Assembly (NCBI RefSeq): GCF_015207105.1
Contig: NZ_JADEXO010000022.1
Location: 1 to 60,933 of the forward strand
Direction of reading: 5' to 3'
Source of the DNA: a cf. Phormidesmis sp. LEGE 11477
GTDB lineage: Bacteria; Cyanobacteriota; Cyanobacteriia; Phormidesmidales; Phormidesmidaceae
Length of the DNA stretch: 60,933 bases
In this document: piece after piece, positions 46,801-52,745 of the stretch
Numbering within the stretch: position 1 is the stretch's first letter
Layout of the letters: each line of letters starts with the position of its first letter
Notes under the pieces: generated by a model
Database searches by the model: none
Told to the model about the DNA's origin: nothing
The model's input: only the letters and a program-made list of their open reading frames with translations
Translations under genes and position numbers: made by a program

Positions 46801-49540
46801 TGCTGATCGCATTATCATTGAGAATCAATTTTACGGAAACGGCTATGGCATTGACCAGATCGAATTCTCGAACGGAATCACAATTACTCGCAACGACATT
46901 GATACTATGTCGCTACCGGAATCTATTCCTGGGGACGATATCCTCATTGGCAATGAAGAAGAAAATACTCTGAGCGATGCTAGTGGCAATGATCTCCTTC
47001 AAGGTGGCGCTGGGGACGACGTTTATATCTTTAATAGAGGGCATGGTCAAGACACAATTGAAGAAGGCTTTAGAAGTCTAAATAGCTACTACGATATCGT
47101 TAAATTTGGTTCAGGCTTGACCCCTGAAACAATGGAAATTGTTCGAGAAGGAGATGACTTAGTCTTTATCGTTTCAAATACAACAGATCGTCTCACAATA
47201 AAAGACCAGTTTGATGCTTCTCATGATGTCTACTCAATCGAAGAATTTCAATTTGACGGTGGGAAGACAGTCTGGACGAAAGAAGATATTAAGCAGTATT
47301 TGCTGGCCGCTAATTCTACCGATGGTAACGACTTTATAGCTGGTTACTCAACAGGCATAAATAGTGAAACGCTAGATGGCGGGAGCGGTAACGATCTCCT
47401 AGAGGGAGGCGCTGGTGATGATACATACATCTTCAAGAAAGGGTATGGACAGGACATCATCAGTGATGGGTACGTAGGTCTCAATAGTTTTGACGACACC
47501 GTCAGCTTTGGAACAGGTCTGACTCCCGATACTATGAATATTTTCAGACAGGGCGATCATCTTATCTTTGATGCGAACGACACGCGCGATAGGCTTACTG
47601 TCGAAAATCAGTTTGATCAAGTATACGATATCTACGCAATAGAAGAGTTTAGCTTCAATAATGGAGCCCTTGTTTGGACAAAGGAAGATATCAAGCAGCA
47701 TCTACTGGATCTAACTTCTACCGAGAAAGATGACCAGTTACTCGGATATTCGACAGGCATAAACAATGAAACGCTAGATGCCAAAGGCGGTAATGATCTC
47801 CTAGAGGGAGGTGCTGGTGATGATACATACATCTTCGAGCGAGGCTATGGACAGGACATAATACTTGAAGATTACTATGCTTTGAACAGTTACTTCGATA
47901 CAGTCATATTTGGAGAAGGACTGACATTAGAGACTATGAACGTTTTTCGTCAAGATAACGATCTAGTCTTTAACGTTGAAGGAAGTGACGATCGCCTTAC
48001 CATCAAAAATCAATTTGATTATGTCTATGAAATCATTTCAATCGAAGAATTCCAGTTCGATAATGGGTCTGCTGTCTTCACCAAAGACGAAATAAAGTCA
48101 TACATTCTTAGCCAGAGTTCGACTTCTGGAGACGACCATATTGTGGGTTACTCCGAAGGAACTAATAACGAAACGATAGACGGTGGTTTGGGCAACGATG
48201 TTCTAGAAGGCGGAACTGGAGACGATACATACATCTTCAAACAGGGTTATGGACAGGACATCATTCGAGAAACTTACTATGCTCTAAATAGCTACTACGA
48301 TACCGTTCAATTTGGAGCAGGTCTGACACCTGAAACTATGGAAATTGTGCGGAAAGGTAATGACTTAGTATTCAAAGTCAACGGTAGTAGCGATCGCCTT
48401 ACTATAGAAAACCAGTTTGATAGGGTCGGTGAAGTCGATTCAGTAGAAGAATTTCAGTTTGATAATAGTGCAATTGTCTGGACAAAGGAAGACATTAAAC
48501 GCTACCTGCTGGAAGTAAATTCTACAGAAGGAGACGATCATCTAGTTGGTTATTCCTGGACTGGTCATGACGATACCTTAGATGGCGGTGCTGGATACGA
48601 TCTTTTGGAGGGCGGGTTCGGCGACGACACATACATATTCAAAGCCGGTTACGGAAAAGATACTATCCAAGAAGCCTCATATGGCTCAAACAGCTACTAC
48701 GACACTGTTAAACTTGGGGTAGGACTAACACCCGAGACTTTAGAGATACTAAGACAAGGTGATGATCTAGTTCTTAAACTGAAAGGCGAGGAAGACGAGC
48801 TCACTATCAAAAGGCAGTTCGGTGCAGGGGAGTATTACGCTATTGAAGAGTTTCAGTTCGACGATGGCGCTACCATTTGGACTAAAGAAGATATAAAACA
48901 AGCTGCGACTACCGTGCTACCTGCACCTATTCTTGCTGCCACCTCCTTCGATGTTGTGAACGACCACATAGCCACAGGCGAAGCAACGATTACCTTCACT
49001 ATTGAGAATAAAGGTACGGCTAACGCTACAGCCTTCGACGTCGGTATCATTCACTCTGATGACGACATCATTGGAAATGCAGACGATGTTTTTATAGATA
49101 CCGTTACCATTGATAGACTGACTAGCGGTCAGCAATCAACACAAACGAAAACTGTTCAGCTTTCACGGGACGTTCTTAACGGTCGTGCTCAAGCAGACGA
49201 CTTGATCGGGCTGGGCAGCGACCATGTTTCTGATAGTTACGACTATCTCGGTATCATCGTCGATCCCGACAGCCAGCTCAATGATGACGTCACACCTAAT
49301 GACGTCCTGCAAGGAAAAGGCATCGACAAAGACGACGTCACCTACTTCCCTTGGGATATTGATGGGAATGGCATAATAACACCAACCGATTCTATATTCG
49401 TGATTAATCGTTTGGGGCAGTCTACACCTGCTGCCGATATTAAGGCTGATTTTGATGGTAATGGTTTGATTACACCAACAGATGCGATCGCCGCCATCAA
49501 TCGATTAGGCTACAGCATCAATCCAGATGTCTTCGAGTAA
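40811..49540 (+). CDS. Giant RTX exoprotein with glycine-zipper segment and C-terminal CARDB-dockerin
   Basis: 2909 aa. Residues 1-390 are unrecognised. Residues about 400-446 are a glycine-zipper hydrophobic stretch (GGSVGGTVGGLVGSVFPVIG and on), as in pore-forming or membrane-inserting segments. Haemolysin-type Ca-binding units start near 850, an EF-hand-like region (VLDRNSDGQIAELDEFISL) lies near 1180, and a dense RTX array at about 1345-1560 (GGDGNDTLIGGDGFDILNGA). Nine repeats of about 130 residues of the RTX-associated HCBP type follow (YIFGRGDGVDTI ... DRLTIKDQFD ... EEFQFD), four of one kind then five of another. The C-terminus is CARDB-like plus dockerin (DIDGNGIITPTDSIFVINRL). It is probably exported by type I secretion; toxin, adhesin or enzyme-like scaffold are all possible. 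Confidence 0.82.
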   Translation: MSKQFSLNSSSTYTIKSADLILFDLPGFSPVVHRFWTMIEVSPFGTQRLIKEIHGLGTSRSDNLPRAMGLRVLDHQIVAHEFVYENNVRVGVDSHSGSWSRIGEKTTLRGNYNGYLGYNRSDVINRKTFEEGLTSEQAEAIWGRGLEAGNSINSENIDYELYGIVGRGTNSNSTHYTVGEAMGAEVPFFEELDSETWAPGTGENLNGGFSYQPTEEDIEEYKKRAELRSKASSLGGQIASYLVDDNFATQLIARSMGSSVGGWVYDVNDGVYDQSLDNLASPELYLTNLVSTAVALGSEELSTAIIEALKIEDELSQVFLSIGVNTLSQAVINYAFTSAAIEYFPQFAAKYLSIDKVANITIDNLQVSFSSALASYAASYASNELYESLVRWNIISESQLNEGSAIGGSVGGTVGGLVGSVFPVIGTWVGSFLGSIAGSLIGGLFGDEDFPRAAYLISVLENEYVNQFSYELDDGNTELAKQMGDAAQQILNLFADVIDGQLIEAEDVYYGHYLEDLVYQPEDDAPGRSSRGGRVSFDDVQAAIEAGAVYQLQKTLVEGGDLYIKRALTNLDEPRGTLEQLNQTFQAAKEYGVYKDNPSLYQNYVDGLDENAISDADERIIELRSRPWERFVPPSLNEDIIIEASKELSAETIELSLEEKDLVIDGRREPNWVNTQPKNKPQFIRFSDGNLYNIVVYTETIEIPGLLDSDPVIVTEETRVKLELYTPDPTVRDLGLEFLPSEVNLSLNGNNLVIEGEVISNWLTTTEDQLEILRFADGSRFQIVAENGAVQLQHEVVANWNDTRTQATALNLDTPQTSDYYKAADVTQIIQANGGTAQGENDSDDVLISSTATETLSGGLGDDIYRYNLGDGPDTIQDAGGVDTLELGKNIQLADLTLTQNGKDLILNISTPNNASNPAANRITLKNIANSPIELIRLSNNEEYQLDNTSGQWQLVPTGSIQFSSEDNTTLQGTLSPDTLRATGENATLEGGAGNDIYLYALGDGNLTTIYDTGDYEGIVRDGGTDTLVLATNTIPLLKLQDKDLIISVAYIPASFETESSDATPQPVEIKIKDWAEENSRIEFIRLSNGQDYVPTIQQDGSITLQPAKVEGESTLDVQLDVPESYELSSRNLAVVDLRDDGLQLISAQDSFAMSDQDDDGSLEQTGWVSPLDGFLVLDRNSDGQIAELDEFISLTAQSDVTHINALNTNGDDFLNYQDTTFDQLRVWTDNNGNNRVELGELAALHRYGIADISLISQSKNYELAGNQVTASAYFTQLGYRYRNRSQIFDVAFAYNPDGVKLEELGNGLNQFTFENKPNIIIADSTANDLNLEIDPALTYSVTGGDGNDTLRVLPGSTAGAILNGGDGNDTLIGGDGFDILNGAGGKDVIKGGGGDDTITVDQDDFLFALDGGDGFDIVTIDERDRFHLKLSDRSNIESIIGNRAADKITYSGSNSVLISGGTGNDNLTGGDGDDQIEGGEGDDELAGSGGNDLLLGSIGEDRLYGGDDDDQLYGQEGDDYLEGGQGNDYLDGSIGNDILAGGNGQNTYIFGRDYGVDTIDVDYNNTGIETVSFRAGITLEDITFWRKSDSVYERDNLYIAIKDTHDRLIIKDQFAGSRYGVDQFIFADGTTLEIADVKAQLLESTDGDDNLFGYDREANVLDGGAGNDKLDSDSGENVYVFGRGYDIDTITTSYNSNDETVRFNLDVAPADIIFTRKSGGLSFINNLQISIKDTLDQLIIEDQFSNDAYSIDQFVFADGTIWTEQDVEVQLLQSTDGDDALVGYTASDDVLQGDAGNDTLDGNSGQNTYIFGRGDGVDTILSNYNTGVDTLKFKEDISPEDVLFRREHRNTSLSRNKLYFEIEDTSDQIIVESQFFSGDNYGIDKVVFADGTTWTRAYIESQLLQSTAGDDILTAYHVRENSPENLLDGGAGNDILNGRNGQNIYRFGRGDGVDRITSNYNTRVDILQLKDDISPTDISFARVPGQNELYIAINNTADRIIIENQFYGNGYGIDQIEFSNGITITRNDIDTMSLPESIPGDDILIGNEEENTLSDASGNDLLQGGAGDDVYIFNRGHGQDTIEEGFRSLNSYYDIVKFGSGLTPETMEIVREGDDLVFIVSNTTDRLTIKDQFDASHDVYSIEEFQFDGGKTVWTKEDIKQYLLAANSTDGNDFIAGYSTGINSETLDGGSGNDLLEGGAGDDTYIFKKGYGQDIISDGYVGLNSFDDTVSFGTGLTPDTMNIFRQGDHLIFDANDTRDRLTVENQFDQVYDIYAIEEFSFNNGALVWTKEDIKQHLLDLTSTEKDDQLLGYSTGINNETLDAKGGNDLLEGGAGDDTYIFERGYGQDIILEDYYALNSYFDTVIFGEGLTLETMNVFRQDNDLVFNVEGSDDRLTIKNQFDYVYEIISIEEFQFDNGSAVFTKDEIKSYILSQSSTSGDDHIVGYSEGTNNETIDGGLGNDVLEGGTGDDTYIFKQGYGQDIIRETYYALNSYYDTVQFGAGLTPETMEIVRKGNDLVFKVNGSSDRLTIENQFDRVGEVDSVEEFQFDNSAIVWTKEDIKRYLLEVNSTEGDDHLVGYSWTGHDDTLDGGAGYDLLEGGFGDDTYIFKAGYGKDTIQEASYGSNSYYDTVKLGVGLTPETLEILRQGDDLVLKLKGEEDELTIKRQFGAGEYYAIEEFQFDDGATIWTKEDIKQAATTVLPAPILAATSFDVVNDHIATGEATITFTIENKGTANATAFDVGIIHSDDDIIGNADDVFIDTVTIDRLTSGQQSTQTKTVQLSRDVLNGRAQADDLIGLGSDHVSDSYDYLGIIVDPDSQLNDDVTPNDVLQGKGIDKDDVTYFPWDIDGNGIITPTDSIFVINRLGQSTPAADIKADFDGNGLITPTDAIAAINRLGYSINPDVFE

Positions 49541-49649
49541 ATGGGTAGTCATCTCTGGAAAAGCATGTGTAAGCGTCTACATGATACTGACGCATGAGCA
49601 GCCTTAACCAAACAGTAGAAGAGCTTACGCAAGTCGAAGCCATAAACAG

Positions 49650-49745
49650 CTAAGTAGGTAGCCTAAATTAAATGAGGTTATCGAGCGATGTCTGGTAAAG
49701 GTTTCAACGATTTATAGCAGCATTTATATATGGCTACCTACTTAG
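49650..49745. repeat. Perfect 14-bp inverted repeat, 68-bp spacer
   Basis: CTAAGTAGGTAGCC (49650-49663) and GGCTACCTACTTAG (49732-49745). It could be the ends of a tiny non-autonomous element, a recombination site, or a paired structure at the transcript end. Confidence 0.7.
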
Positions 49746-49795
49746 TAATGCATCGATGCGGCAGGCGATTTCGCGACTGCATCAATGTATTACTA
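49743..49795. terminator. Imperfect 17-bp hairpin beyond the 2909-aa gene
   Basis: TAGTAATGCATCGATGC (49743-49759) pairs with GCATCAATGTATTACTA (49779-49795) at 15 of 17 positions. It may end one or both convergent transcripts. It overlaps the previous inverted repeat by 3 bp, so the two structures compete slightly. No strong U-tract follows. Confidence 0.4.
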
Positions 49796-50018
49796 GCTGT
49801 TTTTCAAAGACGACTAGATAGTCTCGAACCGCCGCTCAACGCTGCCCGTTTGCTATAGGTTAGAAGTTACGCATTGACGTAGAAAAAACCGTTATGCTAT
49901 CAAGCAAACATAGGATCAGCCCTATGTAGAAGAGTACAGTCAACCTAAGCCAGAGAATCGCTTCACCAGAAGTTGCCACGAGCCTGAAGTCACGCGAATA
50001 CGCAATATCCAAGATACT

Positions 50019-50276
50019 TTATTTCTTTGGTCCCTTTTTCTGATTGCTAAGCAATCCTGTTTGATAGAGTTCAATCGCTCGTAGATGAGCGGCTGGGTCA
50101 TTCTTATTATGCAACCAGTCTTTGATGAGTTCGAGGTTGTATCGAACACAACGGCTGTTGATCCTTACCCAGTGAATTCCTTCAATCCACTCACCGTTTA
50201 GTCGGTACTTTTTGAGCGTGGAACTGCTGAGATTTAGGCACTCAGTTGCCTGTCGCTTACTGATGAAGAGAAGCAT
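50019..50276 (-). CDS. Small helix-turn-helix (excisionase/MerR-like) protein
   Basis: 85 aa. FISKRQATECLNLSSSTLKK then YRLNGEWIEGIHWVRINSRC reads as a winged helix-turn-helix of the excisionase/plasmid-accessory type, followed by a basic tail (NQKKGPKK). It is last in a minus-strand set with the ParM-like gene. Such proteins control plasmid or integrative-element genes or act as recombination directionality factors; no integrase is in the window. DNA binding is likely, the exact role unknown. Confidence 0.6.
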   Translation of the reverse strand: MLLFISKRQATECLNLSSSTLKKYRLNGEWIEGIHWVRINSRCVRYNLELIKDWLHNKNDPAAHLRAIELYQTGLLSNQKKGPKK

Positions 50277-50324
50277 AATGATAACGCTTGAATTGTTTGC
50301 TTAGGTCGCAAGCGCAGACAGCTA

Positions 50325-50711
50325 CTAGTTCTGTTCGATCTCGGAGCTTCGTGACGGACTCCGTTGCTGAGACTGTGCTTGCTTTTGCTGTTGAACGGTC
50401 TTTAGCACCGTAGAGCGCACGTACTGGCTCATCGGTGCTAAAGGCACGCTGCGTTGATGCACCTGGTGTTGAAGATAGGGGCTTTGATGGAGAATGCCGA
50501 CCGTTTGCTTGGGTGAGTTCCCCGACCTAATCGACAGTGATGCGACAGCATCATCGAGTTTGACAGCAGCCCAGTCATTTTCGGCAAAGCGGTGGTAGAG
50601 CGTGTTGTAGTCCAGATTAGCTTCGCCGGTAACGCGCCTAGCCAAATCTAAATATTGCTGCCTTGCGGCTTTGCCCGCTTCGTTGCTGGGTTTCTTCGGT
50701 TCTAGCCCCAT
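50325..50711 (-). CDS. Plasmid-associated hypothetical protein
   Basis: 128 aa. No family recognised. The N-terminal half is compact and helical (AARQQYLDLARRVTGEANLD); the C-terminal half is Gln/Ser-rich and probably disordered (QQQKQAQSQQRSPSRSSEIE). It begins 12 bp after the stop of the 182-aa gene, so it belongs to the partition operon. A small accessory DNA- or protein-binding role is possible but not shown. Confidence 0.6.
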   Translation of the reverse strand: MGLEPKKPSNEAGKAARQQYLDLARRVTGEANLDYNTLYHRFAENDWAAVKLDDAVASLSIRSGNSPKQTVGILHQSPYLQHQVHQRSVPLAPMSQYVRSTVLKTVQQQKQAQSQQRSPSRSSEIEQN

Positions 50712-50723
50712 GGAATTCCCTAC

Positions 50724-51272
50724 CTACGCGGCAATTTCGGAGTTGTCAAAGAGGTCGCCGAGTAGGGCTTCCTCATCGAAGTCAACGCCCTCATTGATGC
50801 TGGGTGCTGGTTTCGAGACAGCATTGCTAACAGCGTTGGTTGTTTGAGCGGTGACATTCTCAACCGCTGATGCTGGAAATGCACCACTAGCGACAAACTC
50901 TTGAACGACTGCTGTTGCAACCGAGCGCATCTCCTGCTGAAGCTGAGCTGGATTGGCTGTCGGTGCTTGAGGAGCCTCTATGCCGAAGGTTTCGCGGATG
51001 AGATCGATTTGTTGGGATAAGGTATCGATAGATTCTTGTGCGATCGCAATCTTCTCCTCATCACTCAACTCTTCCTTTTCCTGATAGGCAAACGGTTGCC
51101 AGAATGCTGCGATCGCATCCAAGCCCTTATGCTTACCCTTTCGACTCGGCAACTTGTCGCTTTTCAAAAGATACTTGAAAGTTTCCCCAATTGGCGTACT
51201 GCGGTCTGCGTTGTAAGCAAACTGGATACGCTGTCGGTCACTAGTGCTATGGGGAGAACGTGGACGAGCCAT
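50724..51272 (-). CDS. Hypothetical partner of the ParM-like actin (possible ParR-type adaptor)
   Basis: 182 aa. The first 60 residues are basic (MARPRSPHSTSDRQRIQFAY ... LPSRKGKHKGLDAI), suited to DNA binding. A central helical stretch follows, and the last 22 residues are acidic (GVDFDEEALLGDLFDNSEIA). ParR adaptors bind centromere DNA with one end and the actin filament with an acidic C-terminal peptide, and they lie just downstream of parM, as here (49 bp). Sequence similarity to ParR is not apparent to me, so this rests on position and charge pattern. Confidence 0.55.
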   Translation of the reverse strand: MARPRSPHSTSDRQRIQFAYNADRSTPIGETFKYLLKSDKLPSRKGKHKGLDAIAAFWQPFAYQEKEELSDEEKIAIAQESIDTLSQQIDLIRETFGIEAPQAPTANPAQLQQEMRSVATAVVQEFVASGAFPASAVENVTAQTTNAVSNAVSKPAPSINEGVDFDEEALLGDLFDNSEIAA

Positions 51273-51321
51273 GGTGAATGCGAGTGGAACTAAAGTTTTC
51301 AGGATTCAGCAGCTTGGTTTG

Positions 51322-52449
51322 TTAGGTAGGTACTTTGGTTAGTTTACCGATAAGTCCTTGGAATAGACCATAGCAGTCAGACATTCGTAACGGAATCGAC
51401 GAATTCTGAGCAGCTTCTGGTAACTGGCTAACCACATCGGTTAGCTGAGGCTGTAGTTGGTCTGCGTAGACTAGGCGACCGCTCAATCCCAAGGACTCAA
51501 AGTAATCTGCTATCTCTGATTGAATGATGCCAGCACCGCCACCGCTGAGAATGATGTCTACTGTCCCATCAGTGAGCTGTCCTAGCAAATTGTCTTGTAG
51601 GTAGACGCTGACTGCTTGCCAATAAGTTTGTCGGACGAAGTTGGCGTAGGTTCCAAAGTCGAAGAGCCCTGCTTGTGCTTGGGAAATTTGCTGGGACTTC
51701 CTAGTGACGAGTGCAGACATCAGTCCAGCATAGTCAGTCGGCGGTACCCCGGCTGAGCGAGTCGCCTTCTCAAAGGCGGGCCAGAAGCCAGGGCCATCAG
51801 AATTAGAGCGACCGGCGCGAAGAGATCCGCCTTCAAAACAGAGGATGGACAGGTTACGATGCCCCATCATTAGGATGAGAGTCCGCCGCCCGGCGATAGA
51901 TTGACTACTTTTCTCTAGCTGCTTTTTGCGGTTGAGATAAAGTCCAAAGCCTTCAGGGAAGAACTTTAGAATCGGCTGTACGTCCTGCTGGCGATCGCGG
52001 CAGATGAAGCCCTGTTCGCAGATATCGTAGAACTTAGCAGCGATCTGCTCGCGGGTTCTAATTTCTGTTAGCGGTAAGGGCAGCCAAACGAAGGCTTTGT
52101 AATGGCTAGGCAACTGTTCTAGTTCAGCGATAACGCCGAGTGCTGCTGCAATTTTGTAAGCTGCCTTGTCAGACTTGTTCGCACTCAAGCTAGTGTTATC
52201 CAAAAAGGCCTTAGCTGATTCTCCAACCAAAACGATTTCCGAACCGATCTCTAACCAGGCACTGTCTTGAGGGCGATGCTTACTGCCGATGCTAGGTAAA
52301 GCCGATTCGTTTAGACCATTGGCAACGGCAGCATCCATCCAAAGTGGCACAGCCTGTCCGGGGTGAACCCGATAGAAGAACTTAGAGGCTGAAGCACCAA
52401 TGTCTCCAGCAAGGTGAATAGTGGGCGTACCCACAGTAATTTGTGTCAT
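51322..52449 (-). CDS. ParM/StbA-type plasmid segregation actin-like ATPase
   Basis: 375 aa from MTQITVG at 52449; an ATG at 52494 would add 15 residues. IHLAGDIGASASKFFYRV is the phosphate-1 loop of actin-like ATPases, RRTLILMMGHRNLSILCFEG the phosphate-2 region, and DIILSGGGAGIIQSEIADYF the adenosine-binding segment. The protein should polymerise with ATP and push plasmid copies apart. It heads a minus-strand operon with three small genes and is divergent from the MobF relaxase. The 250-bp gap between them has repeated GGTTA motifs that could be the centromere or operator. The protein belongs to the ParM/StbA group found on cyanobacterial plasmids. Confidence 0.82.
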   Translation of the reverse strand: MTQITVGTPTIHLAGDIGASASKFFYRVHPGQAVPLWMDAAVANGLNESALPSIGSKHRPQDSAWLEIGSEIVLVGESAKAFLDNTSLSANKSDKAAYKIAAALGVIAELEQLPSHYKAFVWLPLPLTEIRTREQIAAKFYDICEQGFICRDRQQDVQPILKFFPEGFGLYLNRKKQLEKSSQSIAGRRTLILMMGHRNLSILCFEGGSLRAGRSNSDGPGFWPAFEKATRSAGVPPTDYAGLMSALVTRKSQQISQAQAGLFDFGTYANFVRQTYWQAVSVYLQDNLLGQLTDGTVDIILSGGGAGIIQSEIADYFESLGLSGRLVYADQLQPQLTDVVSQLPEAAQNSSIPLRMSDCYGLFQGLIGKLTKVPT

Positions 52450-52494
52450 AGCATTTTGAAGCGAGCTACACCGCAATATTAATCGCGGCCTCAT

Positions 52495-52745
52495 AGATTC
52501 GGTTCTTCATGGTTAATAAAAATATACGTTTAACCAAAATATTATTTTTTGCAAATATTGGTTATATTGTTGAGGTGAGCGGTAAATCTCGGCTACGGTG
52601 CTACGCCCTTTTGGGGGCTTCGCCGGAAATACCACACAGGACGCCAGATTGCTGGCAAAAAAACTCGTAAACCCCGCAGCGCAATCGGTTTAAGGATTTT
52701 TATTGTTTCGACTACTTATTCGCACCGTTTCAGACGCGAATTGCC
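52495..52745. promoter_or_regulatory. Divergent control region with GGTTA repeats and a hairpin (candidate parC/oriT)
   Basis: GGTTAA (52511-52516), TTAACC (52530-52535) and GGTTATA (52560-52566) form overlapping inverted repeats, including AACCAAAATATT against AATATTGGTT. Further towards the relaxase, GCCAG (52643-52647) and CTGGC (52652-52656) make a tight hairpin followed by an A-run. AT-rich repeats next to parM suit a centromere/operator; a hairpin just upstream of a relaxase suits an oriT. Both are inferred. Confidence 0.4.

Larger units (their letters stand above)
49541..50018. other. 478-bp boundary region between exoprotein island and plasmid-like genes
   Basis: The ends of the plus-strand RTX gene and the minus-strand small-gene operon converge here. 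It holds two structured inverted repeats listed separately. I see no other gene or RNA. Confidence 0.5.
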
